DNA of 64,000 nucleotides, taken from Symsagittifera roscoffensis (Eukaryota; Xenacoelomorpha; Acoela; Convolutidae). The position numbers were made by a program, and so were the translations under genes. Under the pieces are notes generated by a model. It saw nothing but the letters and a program-made list of their open reading frames with translations. It had not been told where the DNA came from and made no database searches. Below, piece by piece: positions 36,975 through 50,528 of the stretch. Where the stretch lies: contig NC_087067.1 of assembly GCF_963678635.1 (NCBI RefSeq), positions 48,279,618-48,343,617 on the forward strand, written 5' to 3'. How positions within the stretch are numbered: the first letter of the stretch is position 1; each line of letters opens with the position of its first letter.

Positions 36975-39900
36975 AAATTAAGAGGTATTGAGCAGCCATA
37001 ATTGGAGAAGAATTGCAATCCCTGAGTGTACCCCGACAGCACATTATCATAGGGTTGAGAAATTCAAGTTCCATTAATTTTGTTTTATCTGTGTTTTTAA
37101 ACAAAGAAATCATAAAAAGACCAATCATGTCAATCAAAAACATTTGAGCAGTCATACTTGGACGCCAGATTTAAAACTTCTGAGTGTAATCCGACAGAAC
37201 CCCGAAATAGGGTTAAGAATTTTAAGTTCTGTTACTTTATTTTATATCTAAGTTTTTTAGGAAAAAATCATAAACAACGCCATATCTCGAAAACCAAAAA
37301 AAATTTTCAGCAGTCTATCTTGAAAGCCAGATTTGCAACACATGAGTTTACCCTGACAGCACCCCACTGTAGGGTTGAGAAATTCAAGTTCGGTTACTTC
37401 ACTATACATCTAAGTTTATTTTTGAAAAAAAAAAATCATGAAAAACGGCACATCTCGAAAACCTAAAAGTTTTGAGCAGGCATACTTTGACGCCAGATTC
37501 GCAATCTCAGAGTTTAGTCTGACAGCACGCCAGTATGGGATTGAGAAATTCAATTCCGTTACTTTATTTTTTTTTTTGAAAAAAAATTAAAAAATCATAA
37601 AAACTCCATATCTAGAAAACAAAAAGAATTGAGCAGTCCAACGTTGACGCCAGATTCATAACCCTTAATTTCACCCTGATGGCACCCCACTAAAAGGTTG
37701 AGAATTTCAAATTCGGTTGCTTTGTTACATCTAAGTTTTTTTAAGTTTTAAAATCACAAAAAATGCCACATATCGAATACCAAAGGGATTTGAGCAATCA
37801 TACTTGAACGCAAAAATTGAAACCCCTGAAATCAGCCTGACAGCATGCCAGTCTAGGGTTGAGAAACTCAATTCCAATACTTTAATTTAAATCTAGTTTT
37901 AATGAAAAAATATGAAAAAATCATGAAAAACGCCATATCTCGAAAATCTGAAAGACTTGAGCAGTCATACTTTGACGCCAGATTTGCAATCCCTGATAGC
38001 ACCCCACTATAGGGTCGACAATTTCAAGTTCGGTTTCTTTATTACATCTAAGTTTTTTATAATATACAAATGATAAAAAATGCCATATATCGAATACCAA
38101 AAGGATTTGAGCAATCATACTTGAACGCCAGAATTGCAACCCCTGCTTGTACCCTGACAGCACGCCCACTATAGGGTTGAGAAATTCAAGTTCGGTTACT
38201 TTATTTTACATCTAATTTTTTTGAAAAAATTATGAAAAACGCCATATCCCGAGAATCTGAAAGACTTGTGCAGGCATAATTTGACGCCAGATTTGCAATC
38301 CCTGAGTTCAGCCTGACAGAACGCCAGTATAGGGTTGAGAAATTCGACTCGGTTACTTTTTTTTTTAAAAAAACGCATTTTTGAAAAAAAAGCATAAAAA
38401 CGCCATGTCTCGAAATGCAAAAAGAATTGAGCAGTCATACTTTGACGCCAGATTGATAACCCCTGATTTCACCCTGATAGCACCCCACTATAGGGTTGAC
38501 AATTTCAAGTTTGGTTGCTTTATTACATCCAAGTTTTTTTTAAATATACAAATCATAAAAAATGCCATTTATCGAATACCAAAAGGATTTGAGCAATCAA
38601 ACTTGAACGCAGTTTTGCAACCCCTGATTGTACCCTGACACCAAGCCCACTATAGGGATGAGAAATTCAAGTTCGGATTTTATTTTACATCTAATTTTGT
38701 TGAAAAAGTATGAAAAAATCATGAAAAACCCCATATCTCGAAAATCTGAAAGACTTGAGCAGTCATACTTGAAGCCAGATTTGCAACCCCTGAGTTCAGC
38801 CTGGTAGCACTCCACTATAGGGTTGACAATTTCAAGTTCGGTTGCTTTATTACATCTAAGTTTTTTATAATATACAAATGATAAAAAATGCCATATATCG
38901 AATACCAAAAGGATTTGAGCAATCAAACTTGAACGCAGTTTTGCAACCCCTGATTGTACCCTGACACCAAGCCCACTATAGGGATGAGAAATTCAAGTTC
39001 GGATTTTATTTTACATCTAATTTTGTTGAAAAAGTATGAAAAAATCATGAAAAACCCCATATCTCGAAAATCTGAAAGACTTGAGCAGTCATACTTGACG
39101 CCAGATTCATAACTCCTGATTCCACCCTGATAGCTTCCAACAATAGGGTTGAAAATTTCAAGTTCGGTTGCTTTGTTACATAAAAGTTTTTCTAAATTTA
39201 AAAATCATTAAAAAAAGCCATATGTCGAATACCAAAAGGAGTTGAACAATCATACTTCAACGCCAGAATTGCCCTGAGTATACCCTGAGAGCACGCCACT
39301 AAAGGACTGAGATATTCAAGTTCCGTTGCTATATTTTACACTTTATTTTTCTTAAAAATAAATTTAAAAATCATAAAAAACGCCCCAACCAAGAGGAATG
39401 GAGCAGTTATACTTTGATGTCAGATTCATAACCCCTGATTTCACACTGACAGCACGCCACTATAGGGTTGAGAAACTCAAAATCGGTTCTTTTGTTTTAC
39501 ATCTGTTTTTTTAATGAAAAAAATGAAAAACGCCTTATCTCCAAAAGCCTAAAACATTTGAGCAGTCATAGATTGACGCCATATTCGCAATCCCTGATTT
39601 CAACCTGATAGCACCCCACTATAGGGTTGATAATTTCAAGTTCGTTTGCTTTGTCATATCTAAGTTTTTTTTAAATTTTAAAGTCATTAAAAAAAGTCAG
39701 CTATCGAACGCCAGAAATGCAACCCCTGAGTGTACCCTGACAGCCCGCCACTATAGGGTTGATAAATTCAAGTTCGGTTACTTTCATTTACACCTAATTT
39801 TTTTTAACAAGGAAAAAATCATGAAAAACACCATATCTCGAAAACCTAAAAGATTTGAGCAGTCATAAATTGACGCCAGATTCGCAATTCCTGAGTTCAC

Positions 39901-40646
39901 CCTGATAGCACGCCAGTATAGGGTTGACAAATTCAAGTTAATTTACTTTATTTCGTAATTTTTTTAATGAAAAAAAGTGAAAAATCACGAAAAAAGCCAT
40001 ATCTCGAAAATCAAAAGGATTTTAGCAGTCATAGTTGAACGAACGTCAGAAAGGCAACTCCTGAATGTACCCTGGCAGCACGCCCTATAGGAATGAGCAA
40101 ATCAAGTTCGGTTCTTCTGTTTTATATTTTTTTTAATGAAAAAATCAAGAAAAACGCCATATCTGGAAAAGCCTAAAACATTTGAGCAGTCATATTTTGA
40201 CGCCATATTCGCAATCCATGAGTTAACCCTGACAGCACGCCAGTATATGGTTGAGAATTTCAAGTTCGGTTTATTTATTTATTGTAATTTTTTTTTTCAA
40301 ATGAAATCATAAAAAACGCCATATCTCAAAACCAAACGGATTTGAGCAGCCATACTTGGACGCCAGATATGCTAGCCCTGATTATATCTCGACAACACCC
40401 CACTATAAGGGTGAGCGACTAATACTAAATTTAACAAAGAGGCGAAGTTGCAATTCGCATACACAAGCAAAAATATGACCGATGACGCTTCTGTGAAAAA
40501 CTGAATGAGTTAAACTTTGAGTTTGAGTCTACAAAATTTCGTAAGTGACCCACGCCAATAATGACACAATAGCAAAACCAGTCAATTTGAAAAAAAAAAT
40601 TATCAACTAAGATGCCTCAATTTAAAAAGCAGTCTATGGAGCAGTA
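36975..40646. repeat. satellite array, block 1 (about 22 monomers)
   Basis: Tandem monomers of about 150-170 bases, each with AACGCCATATCTCGAAAA, TTGAGCAGTCATACTTGA, CGCCAGATT, CCCTGA, CACTATAGGGTTGAGAA and AAGTTCGGTT. Monomers differ from one another by many changes, so the array is old. The last 230 bases (from GTGAGCGACTAATAC) are unlike the monomers. Confidence 0.9.
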
Positions 40647-43600
40647 ATTAAGAGGTATTGAGCAGCCATAATTGGAGAAGAATTGCAATCCCTGAGTGTA
40701 CCCCGACAGCACATTATCATAGGGTTGAGAAATTCAAGTTCCATTAATTTTGTTTTATCTGTGTTTTTAAACTAAGAAATCATAAAAAGACCAATCATTT
40801 CAATCAAAAATATTTGAGCAGTCATAATTGGACGCCAGATTTAAAACTTCTGAGTGTAATCCGACAGAACCCCGAAATAGGGTTAAGAATTTTAAGTTCT
40901 GTTACTTTATTTTATCGAAGTTTTTTTAGGAAAAAATCATAAACAACGCCATATCTCGAAAACCAAAAAAATTTGAGCAGTATATCTTGAAAGCCAGATT
41001 TGCAACACATGAGTTTACCCTGACAGCACCCTACTGTAGGGTTGAGAAATTCAAGTTCGGTTACTTCACTATACATCTAAGTTTGTTTTTGAAAAAAAAG
41101 AAAAATCATGAAAAACGGCATATCTCGAAAACCTAAAAGTTTTGAGCAGGCATACTTTGACGCCAGATTCGCAATCTCAGAGTTTAGTCTGACAGCACGC
41201 CAGTATGGGATTGAGAATTCAATTCCGTTACTTTATTAATTTTTTTTTTGAAAAAAAATTAAAAAATCATAAAAAACTCCATATCTAGAAAACAAAAAGA
41301 ATTGAGCAGTCCAACTTTGACGCCAGATTCATAACCCTTAATTTCACCCTGATGGCACCCCACTAAAAGGTTGAGAATTTGAAGTTCGGTTGCTTTGTTA
41401 CATCTAAGTTTTTTTAAGTTTTAAAATCACAAAAAATGCCACATATCGAATACCTAAAGGATTTGAGCAATCATACTTGAACGCAAAAATTGAAACCCCT
41501 GAAATCAGCCTGACAGCATGCCAGTCCAGGGTTGAGAAACTCAATTCCGTTACTTTATTTTAAATCTAGTTTTATTGAAAAAATATGAAAAAATCATGAA
41601 AAACGCCATATCTCGAAAATCTGAAAGACTTGAGCAGTCATACTTTGACGCCAGATTTGCAATCCCTGATTTCACCCTGATAGCACCCCACTATAGGGTT
41701 GACAATTTCAAGTTCGGTTTCTTTATTACATCTAAATTTTTTATAATATACAAATGATAAAAAATGCCATATGTCGAATACCAAAAGGATTTGGGCAATC
41801 ATACTTGAACGCCAGAATTGCAACCCCTGCTTGTACCCTGACAGCACGCCCACTATAGGGTTGAGAAATTCAAGTTCGGTTACTTTATTTTACATCTAAT
41901 TTTTTTGAAAAAATTATGAAAAACGCCATGTCCCGAGAATCTGAAAGACTTGAGCAGGCATAATTTGACGCCAGATTTGCAATCCCTGAGTTCAGCCTGA
42001 CAGAACGCCAGTATAGGGTTGAGAAATTCGACTCGGTTACTTTTTTTTAAAAAAACGCATTTTTGAAAAAAAGCATAAAAACGCCATGTCTCGAAATGCA
42101 AAAAGAATTGAGCAGTCATACTTTGACGCCAGATTGATAACCCCTGATTTCACCCATAAAAACGCCATGTCTCGAAATGCAAAAAGAATTGAGCAGTCAT
42201 ACTTTGACGCCAGATTGATAACCCCTGATTTCACCCTGACAATTTCAAGTTTGGTTGCTTTATTACATCCAAGTTTTTTTTAAATATACAAATCATAAAA
42301 AATGCCATTTATCGAATACAAAAAGGATTTGAGCAATCAAACTTGAACGCAGTTTTGCAACCCCTGATTGTACCCTGACACCAAGCCCACTATAGGGATG
42401 AGAAATTCAAGTTCGGATTTTATTTTACATCTAATTTTGTTGAAAAAGTATGACAAAATCATGAAAAACCCCATATCTCGAAAATCTGAAAGACTTGAGC
42501 AGTCATACTTGAAGCCAGATTTGCAACCCCTGAGTTCAGCCTGGTAGCACCCCACTAAAAGGTTGAGAATTTCAAGTTCGGTTGCTTTGTTACATCTAAG
42601 TTTTTTTAAGTTTTAAAATCACAAAAAATGCCACATATCGAATACCAAAAGGATTTGAGCAATCATACTTGAACGCAAAAATTGAAACCCCTGAAATCAG
42701 CCTGACAGCATGCCAGTCCAGGGTTGAGAAACTCAATTCCGTTACTTTATTTTAAATCTAGTTTTATTGAAAAAATCATGAAAAACGCCATATCTCGAAA
42801 ATCTGAAAGACTTGAGCAGTCATACTTTGACGCCAGATTTGCAATTCCTGATTTCACCCTGATAGCACCCCACTATAGGGTTGACAATTTCAAGTTCGGT
42901 TTCTTTATTACATCTAAGTTTTTTATAATATACAAATGATAAAAAATGCCATTTATCGAATACAAAAAGGATTTGAGCAATCAAACTTGAACGCAGTTTT
43001 GCAACCCCTGATTGTACCCTGACACCAAGCCCACTATAGGGATGAGAAATTCAAGTTCGGATTTTATTTTACATCTAATTTTGTTGAAAAAGTATGAAAA
43101 AATCATGAAAAACCCCATATCTCGAAAATCTGAAAGACTTGAGCAGTCATACTTGAAGCCAGATTTGCAACCCCTGAGTTCAGCCTGGTAGCACCCCACT
43201 ATAGGGTTGACAATTTCAAGTTCGGTTGCTTTGTTACATAAAAGTTTTTTTAAATTTAAAAATCATTAAAAAAAGCCATATGTCGAATACCAAAAGGAGT
43301 TGAACAATCATACTTCAACGCCAGAATTGCCCTGAGTATACCCTGAGAGCACGCCACTAAAGGACTGAGATATTCAAGTTCCGTTGCTATATTTTACACT
43401 TTATTTTTTTTTAAAATCAATTTAAAAATCATAAAAAACGCCCCAACCAAGAGGAATGGAGCAGTTATACTTTAATGTCAGATTCATAACCCCTGATTTC
43501 ACACTGACAGCACGCCACTATAGGGTTGAGAAACTCAAAATCGGTTCTTTTGTTTTACATCTGTTTTTTTTTAATGAAAAAAATGAAAAACGCCTTATCT

Positions 43601-44705
43601 CCAAAAGCCTAAAACATTTGAGCAGTCATAGATTGACGCCATATTCGCAATCCCTGATTTCAACCTGATAGCACCCCACTATAGGGTTGATAATTTCAAG
43701 TTCGTTTGCTTTGTCATATCTAAATTTTTTTTAAATTTAAAAGTCATTAAAAAAAGTCAGCTATCGAACGCCAGAAATGCAACCCCTGAGTGTACCCTGA
43801 CAGCCCGCCGCTATAGGGTTGATAAATTCAAGTTCGGTTACTTTCATTTACACTTAATTTTTTTTAACAATGAAAAAATCATGAAAAACACCATATCTCG
43901 AAAACCTAAAAGATTTGAGCAGTCATAAATTGACGCCAGATTCGCAATTCCTGAGTTCACCCTGATAGCACGCCAGTATAGGGTTGACAAATTCAAGTTA
44001 ATTTACTTTATTTCGTAATTTTTTTAATGAAAAAAAGTGAAAAATCACGAAAAAAGCCATATCTCGAAAATCAAAAGGATTTTAGCAGTCATAGTTGAAA
44101 GAACGTCAGAAAGGCAACTCCTGAATGTACCCTGGCAGCACGCCCTATAGGAATGAGCAATTCAAGTTCGGTTCTTTTGTTTTATATTTTTTTTAATGAA
44201 AAAATCAAGAAAAACGCCATATCTCGAAAAGCCTAAAACATTTGAGCAGTCATATTTTGACGCCATATTCGCAATCCATGAGTTAACCCTGACAGCACGC
44301 CAGTATATGGTTGAGAATTTCAAGTTCGGTTTATTTATTTTATGTAATTTTTTTTTTCAAATGAAATCATAAAAAACGCCATATCTCAAAACCAAACGGA
44401 TTTGAGCAGCCATACTTGGACGCCAGATATGCTAGCCCTGATTATATCTCGACAACACCCCACTATAAGGGTGAGCGACTAATACTAAATTTAACAAAGA
44501 GGCGAAGTTGCAATTCGCATACACAAGCAAAAATATGACCGATGACGCTTCTGTGAAAAACTGAATGAGTTAAACTTTGAGTTTGAGTCTACAAAATTTC
44601 GTAAGTGACCCACGCCAATAATGACACAATAGCAAAACCAGTCAATTTGAAAAAAAATTATCAACTAAGATGCCTCAATTTAAAAAGCAGTCTATGGAGC
44701 AGTAA
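40647..44705. repeat. satellite array, block 2 (about 24 monomers)
   Basis: Copy of the whole of block 1 including its non-satellite tail. The offset is 3,671-3,684 up to about 41.9 kb and 4,058-4,060 from 43.3 kb on, so some 375 bases of extra monomers were gained in between, including an 84-base repeat near 42.15-42.24 kb. Confidence 0.9.
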
Positions 44706-44864
44706 TAACATGAAAAAAATGTAACATAAAATGAATTTTTTTTTAATTTGAAATTTTATGTAAAAATCATCCCCCATACACCATATTAAGTACAAAGTGA
44801 TATATTTCGCTCCTAGTAAAAAATAAATTTTAGCAAACAATTTTCCTTCAACCTTTTTGAACAA

Positions 44865-45150
44865 TTTCTACGACGGATGAAATCTCGGCTTACGCGTTAA
44901 TAGCGCAAACTCTATCGCGCGTTTTGTCCCAAATTGGCCCAAATGGCAATTTTTAAATCCTCATAACTTTACGATAAATGATCACACTTAAAATATCTTT
45001 CCAAAATTAAACATAGGACAACAAAAACTTTGGATAATTTTCAAAAAATCCCGTCACAATGGCTAGTTAAGTCGAAATTTGTCTGAAGAAAAATAGACCA
45101 CCGCGCACAAATATTCCGTTACTTTCGTTACGAAAGTTGGAGCACGAAAG
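44865..45150 (-). repeat. dispersed repeat family R3
   Basis: Reads AATCTCGGCTTACGCGTTAA, GCGCGTTTTGTCCCAAATTG, then CGCGCACAAATATTCCG and the foldback GTTACTTTCGTTACGAAAGT. Confidence 0.7.
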
Positions 45151-45482
45151 GTCTATGTTAAAATACTTAGCATTGGCTGTACTTAATAGCTGGTATTGAT
45201 CAAAATGACTTTCAAAATGAACACATTTCATCGCAACAATATTTGCGTCGCAACAATATTTGCGACTTAGGTTGTAAAAAAAAGATAATTCATACTGTAA
45301 CACAAACATTGCTTGTGTAATCAATTGTGAAACAAAAATTTGATAGTTTTGCGTTGCGACTATAGAAAAAATCTAGAGTTAAAGCTTTCGCCCAACATAG
45401 CAACTTCTTACACATGTTCCAATGGATATTGGTCTTAAACATGTTCTTTCGTGTAAGATAGATGTGTTTCTATCTTAATTTA

Positions 45483-45506
45483 TTCTTTCTTTCTTTCTTT
45501 CTTTCG
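45483..45506. repeat. TTTC microsatellite
   Basis: Perfect short TTTC repeats. Confidence 0.9.
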
Positions 45507-46755
45507 TTACACAGGCAAAAACCAGTACGTTCAAAAGGTTTAAATATGTCAACACAGGGACTTCTTATATATGTCAACATGGGGACTTCTTAAACATATC
45601 TTATTTGAATGCCAATTAAATATTGTATAGATAGATAGATGGATTAGTTGCAATCAACTCAGTTTTTCCCAGAAAAAAAATGGGAAGGTCGAAACCAAGT
45701 CAAAATTTGGGAAAAGGCAATTCGCAGATTGACTTCAAATGGCAAGTCAGAGAGCCAGGAACACAAATTATTGTGTCCTCCTTCTTTATAAGTGTAATTC
45801 TCACATTTATGTCGCACTTACAGAGCCCCAACCACATTCACGAAGCAAAAACGGCGCAAAAACGCAGACCATCGAGGCGAAGCTGAACACAATCAAAAAT
45901 GGAGGTTCAAAAATGAGAAGTCATACCCTAATCGCTTTGCTGTCTTAAGCAGATACTTGCTCTGCGAGAGAGTAAACACATTATTATAACAGAAAAAACC
46001 CATGCAGCGAAATCGCTCGCCATATAGTACTTGAGCAGAATTCAAAAAAACTTAAATGGAAGGCAGTTAAAAATTAGACATATCATGAAGTAGACACGTG
46101 ATCAACCTATTAGAATCGAGATAAACCAAACGTACGAAAAAAAAAATCATTTTTTTCTTACCTCGATTCAGGTTTATGTCGTGTCGACTTTATGACCTGT
46201 CTACTGTTTGCTAATATGAACGCAAAATTGAAGAAAAGAATAACAATCAATTCCGACAACTTTTATGTATTTTTTGAAATCCGAAGCACGACTGAAAGGT
46301 CTTTCAAATAATGCCACACTTGATCCTTAAAAAGTTTTCTTTGAGATACAGAAAACATACACTTACCCTATCGTTTTTTTTCCAATGAAGTGAAGCATTT
46401 CAACTATCAAAAACGTTTTCAGAAAACGCAATATTAACCTTGTTTTGAAAAACTTAAATTGGCTTTGGAGCCCCGACACCCCACCCCCCCCCCCCCCCCA
46501 AAAAAAACGCAAATAAATAATTTTTCTCAAATCAAAAATTGTTTCTTTATATGCGTACAGATACGCGGCTGTTACATTAACAAGTTTTGATACGCGAGGC
46601 GGCTAAAAATGTGTTGAATTGCAAAATTGAATTTTAGCTTAGTCATTTAGTTTACAATTTCTATGACTAAAATTTACATTGAGATCAAATTATACAAATT
46701 AGCTCATTTTTTTCAGCTTGTCATTAAAGCTGGGTGGTATGATTGTTCCAGTACT

Positions 46756-48126
46756 TTAAAGGTGTTTTTCTTTGTACATCACGACCGTATCCAGAACAAC
46801 CACTTCGCCTTTGACGCTGACTTCTTTTTGAACGGTCTCGTATGACTCCAGTTCAAACTTGACTTGGTAGTCGCCGTCGAGGAGCAGACGGAAGTAATCG
46901 CCAAACTCAGTGGAAGTTACAGCATGGCACTCCATAGGTAGCTTAGCGTCGGTGTTCATATCTTTAACAGTGATCTGAACTCCTTTCATTGGTTTTTCTT
47001 CTTGGTCAACGATGAATCCCTTTATACCCATATGAACAGCATTGATGTAATTAATCAAAGCGTCTTTGTTCTGGTACCAATACATCCACATGTCATCTTT
47101 CTTCGGATATTTATTGCAGCCCAGTTCCAAGGTTATCTCGTAGCAGTTCGAGGTGTCATAGTTGTAGTCCTGCATGCCTCCAGGAACCGGATACCAATCG
47201 GCGCCGTTTGTGATTCCATCTGTGAATGGCTTATCACCTGAACACACCGCCTCAGTGTCTTTAGACATGAATGCATGCGAGAAGGAATATACAGATGCTA
47301 ACTCTTTGAATAGCGCGTTATCTGGAGTTTTAGATCGTTTCTTGTTATTCGCGATATCGTACGGATAATTGGCAACAAAACTTCCACCATGGAGATTGGC
47401 ACTCAAAACAAAGGGGTGATTTTTCAGCAGTTTCATAATAATTTGGGTCTCCGGTTGGAAATGATGCATATCTGTTGGCGGGTGCACTTTGTCTAAGTTG
47501 TTCGTTTTGCAAATTCCCATGGCGAGCAGCTCAAAAGCAACCTCGTCATAATTAGGAAAATCCCTGTTCAGATCCACATTGTTAGCATTGGCTCTTCCCA
47601 GCAGCCAGTCTTTCTCGTTCCCTTTGGCATATCCATCAGGATTCATCGTTACAATGATGTGAATTCTGGTGTTGTCGACCAATCTTGTAGCTGTATCATT
47701 CTTGTCGTAGTTTTCTACGAGCCACTCAATTAGGTTGATTAGAATTTCTCTTCCAACCACCTCATTTCCATGCATGTTGCCCACATATTTGAACTCGGGT
47801 TCCAAAGGTTCGTGTACTTTTGGATTGTCTGAGATAATGATATCATACACCTCTACGCCATTGACAGATTTTCCCAATTTTTCAAGGTGGACTATTTCAG
47901 GAAAGTCTTTTGCGATTTTCTTAAGGAACGCTTCCAACTCTTCATTGGACGTATGGTGATTCAGTTTGATTTTACCATCCTTTTGACAATTTTGAATACT
48001 GCACGTAGTTCTGTTGAAATAAGCCTCCTCCGACAGTTTCTTACAATTCCTGCAGTCTTCAGCTTGTTCCTCGGCTGCTACCAAGCACGACGAGATAAGC
48101 AAAAGGAAGACTCCCAATGGAGTCAT
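46756..48126 (-). CDS. secreted M14B carboxypeptidase (CPE/CPN/CPM type), intronless
   Basis: Intact 456-residue enzyme that removes C-terminal, usually basic, residues from peptides. A signal peptide (PLGVFLLLISSCLVAAEEQ) is followed by a short Cys-rich stretch (C25, C28, C42, C47). The catalytic domain has the zinc ligands His119 and Glu122 (NMHGNEVVG) and His246 (ANLHGGS), substrate-binding Asn187-Arg188 (VDLNRDFP), Tyr321 in GGMQDYNY, and catalytic Glu334 (ITLELG). A transthyretin-like domain follows (about 367-450), typical of M14 subfamily B. There is no C-terminal hydrophobic segment for a lipid anchor, so it is probably secreted. All active-site residues are kept. It has no intron, unlike its neighbours. 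Confidence 0.9.
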   Translation of the reverse strand: MTPLGVFLLLISSCLVAAEEQAEDCRNCKKLSEEAYFNRTTCSIQNCQKDGKIKLNHHTSNEELEAFLKKIAKDFPEIVHLEKLGKSVNGVEVYDIIISDNPKVHEPLEPEFKYVGNMHGNEVVGREILINLIEWLVENYDKNDTATRLVDNTRIHIIVTMNPDGYAKGNEKDWLLGRANANNVDLNRDFPNYDEVAFELLAMGICKTNNLDKVHPPTDMHHFQPETQIIMKLLKNHPFVLSANLHGGSFVANYPYDIANNKKRSKTPDNALFKELASVYSFSHAFMSKDTEAVCSGDKPFTDGITNGADWYPVPGGMQDYNYDTSNCYEITLELGCNKYPKKDDMWMYWYQNKDALINYINAVHMGIKGFIVDQEEKPMKGVQITVKDMNTDAKLPMECHAVTSTEFGDYFRLLLDGDYQVKFELESYETVQKEVSVKGEVVVLDTVVMYKEKHL

Positions 48127-48267
48127 TTAGTATTAAAGTCCCCCCAAACCGGAGAAATTTCTATAAACGAAAAAAATAATTAATGTACAATACTAAAATT
48201 TTAATTAAATTCAAAATACTGGTTAACTAGTTAATAAAGCATGAATGTAATGGTTTAGTTGCATTGG

Positions 48268-48280
48268 TTTTATATACACT
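48268..48280 (-). promoter_or_regulatory. possible TATA box
   Basis: Reads GTATATAAAAC on the minus strand, about 145 bases upstream of the carboxypeptidase start codon. Position and sequence suit a TATA box, but AT-rich DNA makes chance matches common. Confidence 0.25.
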
Positions 48281-48299
48281 GATAGCCGCCATTTTGTAT

Positions 48300-50520
48300 G
48301 ACCTCTGTATATAATTACCATGGTTTCTTGAATTTAAAAAATTGTTAGTTCGGAGTTGCAATCAACAATAAGCCTCATGAAATATACCGATTGTCAATGC
48401 GAAAAAAAAACAAAAGGAAAAAGATTAAAATTTCGCTTAGTGAAGATTTTCAAAAGAGCCATGCAACTTAGAAAATAATAAAAACAAGGAAACTGCCGAG
48501 CAAGATTTACTATATGTGACAACAATATGATGAGAATTGATTCCATTTGACGCCAAAGTGAGAAAACCATATTCCAATCAATGCAAAACACCTTGCTAAT
48601 TTCTGAGAAAACGCAAAAACTACTGAAATTACTGATAACAACTGAATTTTGATCTACAGGCATATTTTGTTTCGACTTTCGGAGAATGTGAGGAATAAGT
48701 ATGATGTGGTTAATTTTATTTTAGACAAATTTTTGCACAATTTGTTGAGTAAGAAAGGATGCTAAAAGCGTAATGCGAAATAATTTTATGCCTCCGTAAT
48801 CCGGCTGAGAAAAATTTTGAGCTTAATCATAGGTAAATCAGAGCTTTCAGGGCTTCGTTCCAATGAACCAGCAGTCTTGTTGTTGCGACTATTATCGAAG
48901 AAACTGACTTAATGTTTGTGCTCGGGCTGGTTTTTTTTTCTCCAGACAAATTTCGACTTTTTAAGTAAGAATTTTTGACAGATTTATTAAATAACGCTCG
49001 AACGTTATTGTTTTTCTGAGCTCAAATTCAAAAGGATATTATACCTGTGATCGTTTTTCGTGAAGTTATGGGGGTTTAAAGATTGCCAATTTGGCCCATT
49101 TGGAATAAACGCGTAAGCGGAGATTTAATCCGTCTTAGAAATTGTTCCAAATTAAATCGAGGCGAGTTTTTTCAGTCTATTCGATACTTCACTTTAAATA
49201 GCGTATGGGTTTATTATGTTCAAAAAAAAATTTGAATCTTTTTCATTTCTTAAATGTCACCCATTTTCTAAAAGCGAACACTACTCCATTCACCTTGACA
49301 TGCAGTCGGATTTTTCAGGGCTTCGAACTGATGCGACCTTTCTTGTATCACTTTATCTTTTGGGGGATGAATTTCAAAAACCAATCTCAATGAAAAATTT
49401 GGTAATTTTTCATTTTTTTTCTGAAATTTTCAGTAAATTTTTTAAGTGAACATTACAGCATAGACTTGAAAAGAAGCTAGTTTAATTGACCTCATCAAAG
49501 ATGAGTTCGAAAAACTCATTGTCTCATTGTGAAAGTTTAATTTATGTCAAATGCTTCTAAAGGAGATTTGGGCGTGGAAAACAAAACATTCTAATTGTTT
49601 TTGTAGACACAAAAATTTTTTGTAAGATTTTTGCATGTTTCCCAGGCTCTTTTCCACTTCCCACCCACATTGAAATTCCAGTTTTGAAAAACTAATTTTA
49701 CGCTGTCATAATGTGATTAATTTTTGCATGGAGAAAATATGAAACCTGGGGGATGGATAAGTGCCGTTTCCCATTATAGCTGGGGTCTTACCTTACCAGG
49801 AGACGTAGCAGAATGGTCTGAAACAGAATGGTCTGAAGTCAGAAAGGGTCTAAGGGCAGTAAAAAGAGAAAAAAATTCTGGCTATCGATAAAAGAAACTC
49901 TATGTTTATTTAATTTTCCTTTTTTTGCTTATTCATGTATCGACGATTCTTGTACTTGCTTTTATCGATTCGCTCGTATATTATTTGTATGTTTTTCTGC
50001 TCTTAAATATTTTCTGCTCCTGGACCATTCTGCTCATTGACCGTCTTCCAGCTCCCCAGTATCAAAAGTTAATAGACAGCTCATTACAGTAGGTCATTAT
50101 TATTATGATGTGGGCTATATTTTGCTGGGGGCTCTAATGGGAAAGATGCAATGTGTCTCACTCGTAAAACGCCTTTTCTGAAGTTTTTTAAAACTCACGT
50201 CTGAGTTACATAATCAATTAAGATGCGCTAACCATCTCATGAGAAATAAACTGCAAAAAACGTAGATGTTATTGATTTCCATTTTTGCCATTTTGTTCCG
50301 CAACAATAAGTCCAAATTTCAAATTTTTAGGCCATGTCTTGCACACTATGTGCATTTGTCACTATGCGGAGTTCAATTGTTTCGGTTCAGCCAATTGAAC
50401 GATCCTACTAAGATGAGAGATTTATAGTTGTATAAATTTTGGTAGTTTGTCTATGTTAACCTTTTTCAGTGTTGTTGATGTGTGCTTGTGGTGAACAGTT
50501 TGAATAATTCATCTGTCGTT
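48300..50520. other. intergenic between two divergent genes
   Basis: One R3 copy (48.88-49.17 kb); otherwise no gene seen. It should include the B9D1 promoter near its right end. Confidence 0.4.
48880..49165 (+). repeat. dispersed repeat family R3
   Basis: Reads TTTGTGCTCGGGCTGG, CAGACAAATTTCGACTTTTT, TACCTGTGATCGTTTTTCGT, TATGGGGGTTTAAAGATTGC and ACGCGTAAGCGGAGATTTAA. Confidence 0.7.
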
Positions 50521-50528
50521 TTCAGAAT

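Larger units (their letters stand above)
44706..46755. other. intergenic, repeats and simple sequence
   Basis: Contains an R3 copy at its start, a TTTC microsatellite, and a poly(C) run at about 46480-46500. No supported gene; short frames near 45.7-45.95 kb lack protein-like composition. Confidence 0.5.

Noticed and set aside
37158-43668. Many short frames in the satellite, some repeated, as a gene family
   Set aside because: They are monomers read in chance-open frames; no consistent frame or start.
36975-44705. CRISPR-like array, from regular repeats with variable parts
   Set aside because: Eukaryotic context, monomers that align along their whole length, and no unique spacers of fixed size.
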